Positions 23,470 to 31,062 of a stretch of 37,852 nt of DNA are shown piece by piece. Source of the DNA: Anaerolineae bacterium (GTDB lineage Bacteria; Chloroflexota; Anaerolineae; UBA3071); the NCBI GenBank assembly GCA_029907105.1, contig JARYMM010000035.1:1-37852 (forward strand). Direction: 5' to 3'. A program made the translations under genes and the position numbers. The number at the start of each line of letters is the position of its first letter. Position 1 is the stretch's first letter. The notes beneath the pieces were generated by a model. It was given only the letters and a program-made list of their open reading frames with translations. It did no database searches and was not told the DNA's origin.

Positions 23470-25221
23470 ATGAACGCTATCCTGGTATTGATACTTGCTG
23501 CTCTGGCCCTCATCGTGGGCTATGGCTGGTACGCCCGGCGCATTGACCGGAACATCATCCAGCCCGACCCCAAAAAGGCCACGCCGGCGAAGATGTACAT
23601 GGATGGGGTGGACTTCATTCCCGCCAATCGCAACGTCCTCTTCGGCTATCAGTTCAAGTCCATCGCCGCCCTGGGGCCTATCCTGGGTCCCATCATCGCC
23701 GTGCAGTGGGGCTGGCTTCCGGCGCTCCTGTGGATCCTCCTGGGCACTTTCTTCATCGGCTGGGTCCAGGACTATTCCAGCATCATCATGGGTGTCCGGG
23801 AAGAGGGGCAGACCTTCGGTGCTCTCAGCTATCGCTTCATTTCTCCTCGCGCCCGGGGCATCCTGCTCGCCTTCCTCTACGTCTACCTGCTGATGATTAT
23901 GGGCGCCTTTGGCATCCAGGTGGGCTTCAACCTGCTCACCAACCCGGCTGTGCCCCTGGGCGTCATCATCGTCACCCTGGCTGGCCTCCTGGCCGGACAG
24001 ATGACCTACAAGTGGAAGCAGGACATCATCCTGACCACTGTGGTCACCGTCGTCGTGGCCCTGATCGGCATCTGGCTGGGCACCCTGCCGGCGGTGAAGA
24101 ACATCTTCGGTGCCATCTACGGCTTACAGGTGGTGGAAGGCAAGACGATCTCGCCCACCCTGTTCCTGCAGGTGACCCGGGCCGGCTTCATCGGCAGCCT
24201 GCTGGTGGCCATCTTCTGCTACCTGGGGGCGGTCCTGCCCATCTGGCGCTGGGCTCAGCCCATCAACTACGTCGCCTTCTGGATCGTCCTCCTGGGCGTT
24301 CTGGGTGGCATACTAGGGCTCCTGATCGGGCACCCCGGGATGGGCGACTTCCCGGCTGTCACCTCCTTCATGGCCGCCGCCGGCCCGCTGTGGCCGATGC
24401 TCTTCGTGACCATCGCCTGCGGGGCTATCTCCGGCTGGCATAGCCTGGTTGGCACTTCCGGCACCGCCCGTCAGTTGGAGAAGGAGACCGATGCCCTGCC
24501 CGTGGGCGGTGGGGCCATGTTCCTGGAGATGATCTTCGCCACCATCGCTTTCCTCACCGCCACCGTTGCCTTCGGCAGCTTCAAGGGCTATCAGGATGCC
24601 GGCGGTCCGGCAGCGCCTGCGGCCGTGTTCTCCAAGGGCCTCTCCGCTTTCCTGAATCAGTGGGGGCTGGACCGGGTGTTTGGCCAGGGCTTCGGCACGG
24701 CCTATGGCGCCGTCTTCCTCACCCTGATGGCGCTGACCATCATGCATCTGTGCGTGCGCTTCATGCGCGTGGCCAGTGCGGAGGCGTTGGGGGATCGCTT
24801 CCCCGCCCTGCGCAACGTCCACGTCGGCTCTATCGTCGCCCTGGTTCTCACCCTGTTCCTGATCTGGATCGTGCCCTTCCTCCAGATTTGGGGCGTCTTC
24901 GGCGCGGCCAACCAGTTGATGGCCTCCCTGGCCTTGCTGCTCATCACCCTCTGGCTGATGTCCAGGGCCAAGAACTACCAGTGGACCTTCTGGCCCTTCG
25001 TCTTCATGCTGGTCACCACGGTCGGGGCGCTGCTCTGGTCGGCCTACTCCGCCTTGTTTGTCAAATTGCCCAAAGCCACGAACTGGCAAGGCATCGTCGC
25101 CCAGGTGACCATCGGGGTGCTGGCCCTGCTCCTGGTCGTGCTGGCCGTGATCCTGGTGGTGGACGGCGTTGGAGCCATGCGCCGTTATCGCATGGAGGTG
25201 GCCAAGGCGGCGAGCCAATAG
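23470..25221 (+). CDS. cstA: CstA-family carbon starvation transporter
   Basis: A 583-residue integral membrane protein of the CstA family, which imports pyruvate and/or peptides during carbon limitation in other bacteria. Family landmarks are PDPKKATPAKMYMDGVDFIP near the N-terminus, then GYQFKSIAALGPILGP, the DYSSIIMGVREEGQT motif and GWHSLVGTSGTARQ. It is shorter than Escherichia coli CstA (about 700 residues). No YbdD-type small partner is adjacent. Instead two unrelated small proteins and two ArsA-type ATPases follow on the same strand, suggesting a distinctive functional module. AAAAGGAGC lies upstream of the ATG. Confidence 0.92.
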   Translation: MNAILVLILAALALIVGYGWYARRIDRNIIQPDPKKATPAKMYMDGVDFIPANRNVLFGYQFKSIAALGPILGPIIAVQWGWLPALLWILLGTFFIGWVQDYSSIIMGVREEGQTFGALSYRFISPRARGILLAFLYVYLLMIMGAFGIQVGFNLLTNPAVPLGVIIVTLAGLLAGQMTYKWKQDIILTTVVTVVVALIGIWLGTLPAVKNIFGAIYGLQVVEGKTISPTLFLQVTRAGFIGSLLVAIFCYLGAVLPIWRWAQPINYVAFWIVLLGVLGGILGLLIGHPGMGDFPAVTSFMAAAGPLWPMLFVTIACGAISGWHSLVGTSGTARQLEKETDALPVGGGAMFLEMIFATIAFLTATVAFGSFKGYQDAGGPAAPAAVFSKGLSAFLNQWGLDRVFGQGFGTAYGAVFLTLMALTIMHLCVRFMRVASAEALGDRFPALRNVHVGSIVALVLTLFLIWIVPFLQIWGVFGAANQLMASLALLLITLWLMSRAKNYQWTFWPFVFMLVTTVGALLWSAYSALFVKLPKATNWQGIVAQVTIGVLALLLVVLAVILVVDGVGAMRRYRMEVAKAASQ

Positions 25222-25322
25222 AACCGCTTTCGGCGCGGTTGTCAGCGACGGATTGGTCAGTCCGTCGCCAGGCCGCTGCAAAGGGTGTAGAAGGGGTAGG
25301 GCGGGTCATCCACCCGCCCTAC
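25222..25322. repeat. Three successive hairpins after cstA
   Basis: AACCGC / GCGGTT (25222-25240), GCGACGGA / TCCGTCGC (25245-25268) and GTAGGGCGGG / CCCGCCCTAC (25296-25322). The last is a common intergenic palindrome related to the repeat at 28088. None has a T-tract, so transcription into the next gene may only be damped. Confidence 0.65.
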
Positions 25323-25367
25323 CTTTCTGCTAAGCGGCTTTGGCCAACCCGGGGCAGGAGGGTCCCG

Positions 25368-25670
25368 ATGAAATGCAGGCGTATTTTGGTACAGGCCGGT
25401 CGTCGCCTGGGGCATGTCGCGCGCACGGTGCGTGCCATTCTCTATGGGATGACCCTCTATGAGTGGGCGCGAGAATTGTACAAGGCGAGGGAGGAAGTGG
25501 AGAGGCTCTTCACCATCATCGTCTTTGGCGACCTCCTGGGCATTCCTCTCTTGACCCCGTACTACACCCTGCGTTTGCTGCCCTACGCCGTGCCGCGCAT
25601 TGAAAGCTGGCGGCGAAGCATGTTGCGGGAACGGGACCTGACCGACCTGCTGGATCAGGAGATCGGCTGA
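25368..25670 (+). CDS. Small protein of unknown function, paralogue of the next gene
   Basis: A 100-residue protein that I do not recognise. A basic N-terminus (KCRRILVQAGRRLGHVAR) precedes ILYGMTLYEWARELY, a hydrophobic centre (LFTIIVFGDLLGIPLL then LLPYAVPRI) and a charged end (SWRRSMLRERDLTDLLDQEI). GGAGGG precedes ATG 25368. From LYGM onward it aligns without gaps to the 90-residue protein at 25808: GDLLG(I/V)P(L/I)L-x-PYY-x-LRLLPY-x-VP and MLRERDLTD are shared. The centre could be a membrane hairpin or an amphipathic packing surface. It lies between cstA and the two ATPases on the same strand. A larger upstream reading in this frame is inside cstA in another frame and is not real. Confidence 0.78.
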   Translation: MKCRRILVQAGRRLGHVARTVRAILYGMTLYEWARELYKAREEVERLFTIIVFGDLLGIPLLTPYYTLRLLPYAVPRIESWRRSMLRERDLTDLLDQEIG

Positions 25671-25696
25671 GCCTGGGTGGCTCTTGGTAAACTCGG

Positions 25697-25781
25697 CAGA
25701 TCACAAAGGCTCACGGCGGACTGCCAGGTCCGCCGCTTTCCCGCTGGACTTGACAGTCCGGCGGGAGCAAACTTTGATCTG
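25697..25781. repeat. Complete two-hairpin repeat element (copies 4 and 5)
   Basis: The ends CAGATCACAAAGGCTC and GAGCAAACTTTGATCTG are imperfect inverted repeats. Inside are two hairpins with cores GGACTGCCAGGTCC (25718-25731) and GGACTTGACAGTCC (25746-25759), separated by GCCGCTTTCCCGCT. The layout (terminal inverted repeat, hairpin, spacer, hairpin, terminal inverted repeat) is the same as at 37401-37490. It lies between the two small paralogous genes. Confidence 0.75.
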
Positions 25782-25807
25782 CTGAAACTATCAGTGGAGG
25801 AGAATCA

Positions 25808-26080
25808 ATGGCCGAGGAAAAAGAGGAAAAGGGCAGTTTCTGGGATGCCTTCAAGGGCGTCCTCTATGGCATGGCCGGTCACGACATGACCCGCTTTGCC
25901 CTCAAAACGCGCGGCAGCATGGAGCACTTGTTCATCCTGATCACCATGGGCGACTTGCTGGGCGTCCCCATCCTGCCGCCCTATTACAGCCTGCGTCTGC
26001 TGCCCTACGTCGTGCCGCAGATCTCGACCTGGAAACGCAGGATGCTGCGCGAGCGCGATCTGACCGACGCTTTGGCATGA
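25808..26080 (+). CDS. Small protein of unknown function, paralogue of the previous gene
   Basis: A 90-residue protein. The N-terminus is highly charged (MAEEKEEKGSFWDAFKG), then VLYGMAGHDMTRFALK, then a hydrophobic centre (HLFILITMGDLLGVPIL followed by LLPYVVPQI) and the basic end TWKRRMLRERDLTDALA. It shares most residues with the preceding 100-residue protein from LYGM to the end, so the pair arose by duplication. GTGGAGGAG lies just ahead of the ATG. No enzymatic motif is visible. Given the adjacent ArsA/Get3-type ATPases, it may be a membrane-inserting client or a docking subunit, which is inference. Confidence 0.8.
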   Translation: MAEEKEEKGSFWDAFKGVLYGMAGHDMTRFALKTRGSMEHLFILITMGDLLGVPILPPYYSLRLLPYVVPQISTWKRRMLRERDLTDALA

Positions 26081-26135
26081 GGCAAGAATCTTGCATCCTG
26101 CATCCTGATGACTATCACAGTGGAAGGAGAAAACA

Positions 26136-27116
26136 TTGTCGCTGGCAAGAGTCTTCAAAGAGCACCCCAACCGCCGCTACATTGAGTTCGGCGGCAAAGG
26201 CGGGTTGGGCAAAACCACGTTTTCCGCCGCCACCGCCTACTGGCTGGCGAAACAGGGTTACAAGGTGCTGGTCTTCTCGGTGGACCCCCAGGCTTCACTC
26301 TCCGATATCTTCGAGCGGGACATCTTCGGCAAGGGAGCGGTGGAGATCATGCCCGGCCTGTTTGCCCAGGAGATTGATGCCGACCGCCACATCCGGCTGT
26401 ATCAGGAGGAGATCCGCCAGAAGATCCGGGACATGTACGGCTTTGAGGAGATCCCCGAGGAGATCGAGAACTACATCCAGGCCGCCGCTGCCGAGCCGGC
26501 CATGGAGGAGAGCGCCATCTTCGACGCCGTGGTGGACATCGTCGTCGGCGAGGAGTACGACTACTACATCTACGATCTGGTGCCCCTGGGCCATGCCCTC
26601 TACTACCTGAGCATGGCCAGCGTCTACGACCAGTGGATTGACAAGATCACCGCCCTGCGCGAAGAGATGCAGGAATACGCCCGGGTGGCCACCATCCTGG
26701 AGCGTAAGAAAGAGACGGAGGAGGACAAGATCCTCCGTGAGTTGCAGTACATCAAGCAGCGCATCAATACTTCCTCCGGCATCCTCACCGACCGCGAGAG
26801 GACGGCTTTCTTCTTCGTCATCACGCCGGAGGAGATGATCATCCTGGATACGGTGAAGGCGGCCAGGCTGTTCGCCCGCTACCAGGTGCCCATCTCCGGC
26901 TACATCGTGAACCGCGTCATCCCTCCGGAGCTGGCCAGGCAAGAGATCCCCGAGTACCTGCGGCATCGTATCGAGATGCAAAAACGCTACCTGCGGCAGA
27001 TAGAGGAAACCTTTGGCGCCGGAGTGTTGGCCAGCGTGCCGGAGTTCGAGCGGGACATCACCGGCCTGGACATGATCGGCAAGGTCGCCGACGCCCTGTT
27101 CGGAGGTGAGGCATGA
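26136..27116 (+). CDS. ArsA/Get3-family ATPase, first of a pair
   Basis: A 326-residue deviant-Walker ATPase of the ArsA/Get3 (TRC40) family. The P-loop is GGKGGLGKTT (19-28) with the signature lysine K21. Switch I is SVDPQASLSDIF with the catalytic-type aspartate D50. The family motif DTAPTGHTLR is reduced to DLVPLGHALY (147-156): the GH is kept, but DTAPT is not. A conserved FFFVITPEEM and YIVNRVIPPE follow, matching the adenine-side strand. No CxxC zinc motif or metal-binding ArsA cysteines are seen. The start is TTG with GGAAGGAG 7 bases upstream. It overlaps the second ATPase by ATGA. Family roles include metalloid export and delivery of tail-anchored membrane proteins. Confidence 0.88.
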   Translation: MSLARVFKEHPNRRYIEFGGKGGLGKTTFSAATAYWLAKQGYKVLVFSVDPQASLSDIFERDIFGKGAVEIMPGLFAQEIDADRHIRLYQEEIRQKIRDMYGFEEIPEEIENYIQAAAAEPAMEESAIFDAVVDIVVGEEYDYYIYDLVPLGHALYYLSMASVYDQWIDKITALREEMQEYARVATILERKKETEEDKILRELQYIKQRINTSSGILTDRERTAFFFVITPEEMIILDTVKAARLFARYQVPISGYIVNRVIPPELARQEIPEYLRHRIEMQKRYLRQIEETFGAGVLASVPEFERDITGLDMIGKVADALFGGEA

Positions 27117-28087
27117 TCGAGAAGAGCGCGCGCCAGTTCTTGCTGGAACACCCGCAGATGAAGTATGTGTTCTTCGGTGGCAAGGGCGGTGTGGGCAAGA
27201 CCGTCATGGCCGGCGCGGCGGCCCTGTGGATTGCCGGGCAGGGCAAGCGCACGCTGCTGGCCTCCACCAATCCCGTGCACTCCCTCACCAGCATGCTCGA
27301 TCAGGACGTCTTCGGCAAGCCGACGCCGGTGAAGGGTGTGCCCAACCTGCTGGCCTACGAGATTGATACGAAAGACACCATCGCCCGCTCGAAAGTCGAG
27401 CTGACCCAGAAGATCGAATGGTTCCTCAGATACGCCGACATCAAGACCAAGGCTGACGAGTTCGTGGAATCGGCCACCATGAACCCGGCCTTCGAGGAAT
27501 CGGCTATGTTTGAGAACATGATTGACCTCATGTTCGAGGACAAGTACGAGGCCTATGTCTTCGATACAGCACCCACGGCCAACGCCCGCCGCCTGCTGGG
27601 CATGTCCAGCGTCTACAGCATGTGGGTGAACAAGATGGTGCAGAGCCGCGAGGAGGCCCGATCGCTGCGCGAACTCCTTTCGTACAGCAAGAAGAAAGAG
27701 GAAAAGGACCCCCTGATGGACTACCTCCTCAGCTTCCGGCAGCGGATGGAGCGGGCCAAGGTGCTGCTGACCGACGCGCAGCGGACGGCCTTTTTCTTCG
27801 TCACCCTGCCCGAGGCGTTGCCCATCGCCGTGATCAAGCGTTTTATCAACTGGTTCCAGGATTTCGGCATCCCTGTGGGCGGCGTGGTGGTGAACATGTG
27901 CATTGACAAGGAGGCGGTGGGCGAGGACGCCCCCGAGTTCGTGCGCAATCGCATCGCCATGCAGGACGCCTATATGGAGGAAATCTGGCGCAGCTTCCCC
28001 GATGTGCGGGCCATCGTGCCCCTGTTCGAGCGGGAGGTGCGCGGCGTGGACATGCTGCAGCGTACGGCCAGGTATCTGTTTGCCTGA
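27113..28087 (+). CDS. ArsA/Get3-family ATPase, second of a pair
   Basis: A 324-residue ATPase paralogous to the preceding gene. The P-loop is GGKGGVGKTV (22-31) with signature lysine K24. DTAPTANARRLL (151-162) keeps the DTAPT of the ArsA motif but has lost the GH. Switch I is STNPVHSLTSML: the aspartate of STDP is asparagine (N53). In yeast Get3 the equivalent change (D57N) abolishes hydrolysis. TDAQRTAFFFVTLPEA and GGVVVNMCIDKE align with the first ATPase. Losses in the two partners are complementary, so they probably act as a heterodimer. The gene is translationally coupled to its partner and is followed by a repeat hairpin. Confidence 0.88.
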   Translation: MIEKSARQFLLEHPQMKYVFFGGKGGVGKTVMAGAAALWIAGQGKRTLLASTNPVHSLTSMLDQDVFGKPTPVKGVPNLLAYEIDTKDTIARSKVELTQKIEWFLRYADIKTKADEFVESATMNPAFEESAMFENMIDLMFEDKYEAYVFDTAPTANARRLLGMSSVYSMWVNKMVQSREEARSLRELLSYSKKKEEKDPLMDYLLSFRQRMERAKVLLTDAQRTAFFFVTLPEALPIAVIKRFINWFQDFGIPVGGVVVNMCIDKEAVGEDAPEFVRNRIAMQDAYMEEIWRSFPDVRAIVPLFEREVRGVDMLQRTARYLFA

Positions 28088-28137
28088 GTAGGGGCGGGTC
28101 TCAGACCCGCCCCTCAGGGTCTCAGACCCGCCCCTAC
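28088..28137. repeat. Duplicated GTAGGGGCGGG palindrome
   Basis: GGGGCGGGTCTCAGACCCGC is a hairpin, and most of it is repeated directly (GGGTCTCAGACCCGCCCC). This is a common type of intergenic palindrome. The minus-strand gene at 28134 takes its TAG stop from the right-hand copy. It could act as a bidirectional terminator between the two convergent genes. Confidence 0.7.
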
Positions 28138-28793
28138 TGCGACCGTTGATCGGGGGAAAGGGCCGCGGCCTGGCACAGCTCGCTGAGGTTGGCCAGGAGC
28201 GCGGCCAGCCTGGCCTGATCCAGCCCGTGTAAGGCCACCTCGGCCCGCACATGCGGGGTGATGGGCATCAGGCTCAGCCGCACCAGGCGTGCCGCCGTGG
28301 GCTCGGTCAGCGGGCGCAGGGCCGCGCCGACCTGCTCGGCCTCTCCGCCGCGCAGGGCGGCGGGCAGACCGCCGGCGGTCTGCAGCGTCTGCCAGCCTTC
28401 CTGTGCCGATGCCTTACGATGTCCCAGCCGCACCTGGGCTCGGGGTGCGGCCTGCAGTGTCCCCGTGATCTGCAAGACATCGCGCCGGCCCACCAGCCAC
28501 AGCAGGACCCAGAAGGCGGGCAGGGTCTCGCGGGGCAGCAGGCGGGTGGCCAGCGTCAGCTCGCGGAAGGGGGCTTGAGGCTCTTCCACGGCGGCGGAAA
28601 AGCCGCTGCTGCCTTGCCAGGTGATGTGCAGGTGTTTCCCCAGGCGCGGCTGCAGCGGTGTGAGGGCCTGCAGCACCCGTTGCCCCAGACGCCGGTTGTG
28701 AATGCCGCCCCAGATCAGCGCCAGCAGCAAGACGAGACTGAGGCCGATGATGGCTTGCAGGGCAGGTTGAGAGAAAATCGCTCCCCAGGTCAT
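28134..28793 (-). CDS. Single-helix membrane protein of unknown function
   Basis: A 219-residue protein that I do not recognise. One transmembrane helix lies near the N-terminus (AIIGLSLVLLLALIWGGI). The remaining 190 residues are soluble, rich in Leu, Ala and Arg, with ITWQGSSGFSAAVEEPQAPF and FWVLLWLVGRRDVLQITGTL as the most distinctive parts. GGAGGA lies upstream of ATG 28793, so the longer reading to 28814 is not preferred. It is divergent from butyrate kinase, with only 47 bases between the start codons. Confidence 0.7.
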   Translation of the reverse strand: MTWGAIFSQPALQAIIGLSLVLLLALIWGGIHNRRLGQRVLQALTPLQPRLGKHLHITWQGSSGFSAAVEEPQAPFRELTLATRLLPRETLPAFWVLLWLVGRRDVLQITGTLQAAPRAQVRLGHRKASAQEGWQTLQTAGGLPAALRGGEAEQVGAALRPLTEPTAARLVRLSLMPITPHVRAEVALHGLDQARLAALLANLSELCQAAALSPDQRSQ

Positions 28794-28840
28794 AGAAGTC
28801 CTCCAGAGATGCAAAGCTCGCCGTGGGCTTTCAGGTGAAC

Positions 28841-29935
28841 ATGCCCCCTTCGTTTCGCGTCCTGACCATCAATCCCGGCTCCACTTCCACCAAGATCGCC
28901 CTCTACGAGGATGAGGAGCCGCTCTTCGTGGAAACGCTGTACCACGCAGCGGAGGAGCTGGCGGCCTATCGGCGCATGGCCGACCAATACCCCCTGCGGC
29001 GGGAGGCGGTGCTGGCCGCGCTGCGCAGGCATGGCGTTGAGCTGGCCTCGCTGCACGCCGTCGTGGGGCGGGGCGGCATCCTCAAGCCCATCCCCAGCGG
29101 CACCTACCGCGTCAACGAGCGCATGCTGGCCGATCTGCGGGCCCCCCAGGAACGGGAGCATGCCAGCAATCTGGGCGCTTTGCTGGCCCAGGAGATCGCC
29201 GCGCCGTTGGGCATCCCCGCCTTCATCGTGGACCCGGTCTGCGTGGATGAATTCGACCCCCTGGCGCGCATCTCCGGCCTGCCGGAGATCGAGCGCAGGA
29301 GCCTCTCCCATGCCCTGAACATCAAGGCCAGCGGGCGGCGGGCGGCCGCCGAGCTGGGGCGGCGCTACGACGAGCTCAACCTGGTCATCGCCCACCTGGG
29401 CGGCGGCATCTCCGTCAGTGCCCACCGCCGGGGGCGCATGATTGACGTAAACCAGGCGCTGGATGGCACGGGGCCCTTTTCGCCGGAGCGGGCCGGCGGC
29501 CTGCCCGTGGGCGATGTGTTGCGCATGGCCTATGCCGTGCCGCCCTACGACGGACGGCGTTACACCTACGAAGAGCTGTTTCGCAGGATCGCTGGACAGG
29601 GCGGGTTGGTCGCCCACCTGGGCACCAACGACGCGCGGGAGGTGGAGCAGCGCATCGCTGCTGGCGACGAGCACGCTCGCCTCATCTACGAGGCGATGGC
29701 CTACCAGATCGCCAAGGAGATCGGCGGCATGGCCACGACCCTCTGCGGTGACGTGGATGCCATCGTGCTCACCGGCGGGCTGGCTCACTCCGCGCTGCTC
29801 ACCGGCTGGATCAAGGAGCGGGTGGGGCGCATTGCCCCCGTGCTCGTCTATCCGGGCCAGGACGAGATGCTGGCCATGGCTCAGGGGGCGCTGCGTGTCC
29901 TGCGCGGCGAGGAACCCGCCCGCGATTATGCCTGA
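28841..29935 (+). CDS. buk: Butyrate kinase
   Basis: A 364-residue acetokinase-family enzyme of the butyrate kinase type, converting butyryl phosphate and ADP to butyrate and ATP (or branched-chain analogues). Landmarks are FRVLTINPGSTSTKIALYED at the N-terminus, then VVGRGGILKPIPSGTYRVNE, ISGLPEIERRSLSHALNIKA, NLVIAHLGGGISVSAHRRGR, DGTGPFSPERAGGLP and IVLTGGLAHS. All are characteristic of Buk rather than acetate kinase. ATG 28841 matches the family start; an in-frame GTG at 28823 is possible. No phosphotransbutyrylase gene is adjacent. It suggests a fermentative or branched-acid pathway elsewhere in the genome. Confidence 0.93.
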   Translation: MPPSFRVLTINPGSTSTKIALYEDEEPLFVETLYHAAEELAAYRRMADQYPLRREAVLAALRRHGVELASLHAVVGRGGILKPIPSGTYRVNERMLADLRAPQEREHASNLGALLAQEIAAPLGIPAFIVDPVCVDEFDPLARISGLPEIERRSLSHALNIKASGRRAAAELGRRYDELNLVIAHLGGGISVSAHRRGRMIDVNQALDGTGPFSPERAGGLPVGDVLRMAYAVPPYDGRRYTYEELFRRIAGQGGLVAHLGTNDAREVEQRIAAGDEHARLIYEAMAYQIAKEIGGMATTLCGDVDAIVLTGGLAHSALLTGWIKERVGRIAPVLVYPGQDEMLAMAQGALRVLRGEEPARDYA

Positions 29936-29955
29936 GCTCCCTCGCTCCTTCCCTC

Positions 29956-30951
29956 TCACACCACCAGGATCACATCCAACAACCCCATGCCCTCCAGTGC
30001 TTCGCCGGCGTAGGTGCGCACCAGCACATTGGCATCGTTGAGAGCCTGGAAGAGGGGCTTCGCCGCCTGTGGCGAACGGATCTTGTTCAGGGCGTAGGCC
30101 GCCCGCACGCGCACGCCGTCCCGTTCGTCTTGCAGGGCCTCGGCCAGGGCCGGCACCGCCGCCTCGCCGATGAGGGCCAGCCCGTCGGCCGCCGACTGGC
30201 GCACCCAGCCGCTTTCGTCGGCCAGCCGGGCGGCCAGGGCAGGGATGGCTTCCTGCGCCTGAAGCTGACCCAGGGCCAGCGCCGCCGCGCAGCGTACCGC
30301 CTCGTCGGGGTCGTCCAGGGCCTCGATGAGCCAGGGCGCGGCGGCCAAATCCCCAGCCGCGGCCAGGGCGCGCACGGCCCACCAGCGCGTGTCGGCGTCG
30401 CCTTCGGCCAGCAGCGGCTGGAGCAGGGATAGCCCCTCGCCGTGGACGGCCAGGGCATGGGCGATGGCTTCACAGGCGTCGTCGTCCTGGGCGGCGACGG
30501 CCCGGCGCAGGTTTTCCACAAGCTCCTGGGGGTGTCCGACCAGCACCTGGCGCAGCCGTTCCATGCTGATGCCTTCGCGGAAATGGGCGAGGTGAGTGAG
30601 ACAGTGGCAATCGGAAGCGCCGAAGCCGGGGACGATCACCGCCGCACCCGGCAGGTGCAGAAGCGTCCTCGCCCAATGGCATTCCTGTCGCTCATCGCCA
30701 ACGACGGCATGTGCGTCCAGCAGGCGGGCCTCCCTCCGCAGGTGGTCAATGTGCCAGCGCTTCCGTTTGTCCGATCGGGCGTGACGACGCACCCGCGCCC
30801 GCAGGCCGCCCGGCCCGTGGGCACTGCCCACATAGACATAATCGCCTGGGGGGAAGGTGAAACGGCCCAGCCGTCCCACGGCCAGTACCGTTTCCGTCTC
30901 CAGCCGCAACAGAAGTGCGTAGCTCCCCGGCAAGGCCGGCAACTCTGCCAT
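29956..30951 (-). CDS. DUF123 (GIY-YIG-like) domain fused to HEAT repeats
   Basis: About 331 residues. Residues 1-130 form a DUF123 domain, a GIY-YIG-clan nuclease-like fold: GSYALLLRLETE, GDYVYVGSAHGPGGLRARVR, KRKRWHIDHLRREARL, and a C-terminal GFGASDCHCLTHL. From about residue 140 on come HEAT-type repeats of about 31 residues (ALLAGDADTRWW-like units such as WLIEALDDPDEAVRCAAALA and EAIPALAARLADESGWVRQS). DUF123 is usually a stand-alone protein of about 140 residues. The fusion may couple nucleic-acid processing to protein binding. I place the start at ATG 30951 (GAAGAGGTG upstream) because the strong promoter at 30992-31020 lies upstream of it. It is convergent with buk. Confidence 0.82.
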   Translation of the reverse strand: MAELPALPGSYALLLRLETETVLAVGRLGRFTFPPGDYVYVGSAHGPGGLRARVRRHARSDKRKRWHIDHLRREARLLDAHAVVGDERQECHWARTLLHLPGAAVIVPGFGASDCHCLTHLAHFREGISMERLRQVLVGHPQELVENLRRAVAAQDDDACEAIAHALAVHGEGLSLLQPLLAEGDADTRWWAVRALAAAGDLAAAPWLIEALDDPDEAVRCAAALALGQLQAQEAIPALAARLADESGWVRQSAADGLALIGEAAVPALAEALQDERDGVRVRAAYALNKIRSPQAAKPLFQALNDANVLVRTYAGEALEGMGLLDVILVV

Positions 30952-30991
30952 CACCTCTTCTCCGATATCTGATCTCCAACTCCCAGCCTTC

Positions 30992-31020
30992 AGTATAACG
31001 CAGCGTGTCAAGCTTGTCAA
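30992..31020 (-). promoter_or_regulatory. Promoter of the DUF123-HEAT gene
   Basis: On the minus strand TTGACA (31020-31015) and TATACT (30997-30992) are 17 bases apart. A second TTGACA starts 9 bases after the first, forming a direct repeat. The same arrangement occurs at the promoter 33012-33040. It is back-to-back with the hisI-like promoter. Confidence 0.75.
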
Positions 31021-31024
31021 CTGT

Positions 31025-31053
31025 TTGACCATTCGCCGTGTGCGTGGTATAAT
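31025..31053 (+). promoter_or_regulatory. Consensus promoter of the HisI-like gene; leaderless
   Basis: TTGACC at 31025-31030 and TATAAT at 31048-31053, spaced 17 bases. The ATG is at 31063, only 9 bases past the -10 box, so transcription should begin within a few bases of the start codon. No ribosome site fits in between. Confidence 0.75.
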
Positions 31054-31062
31054 CCCCGCGCC

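Noticed and set aside
25318..25367. Extension of the first small protein into cstA
   Set aside because: The frame upstream of 25368 is cstA in the wrong frame plus intergenic hairpins; GGAGGG marks the start at 25368.
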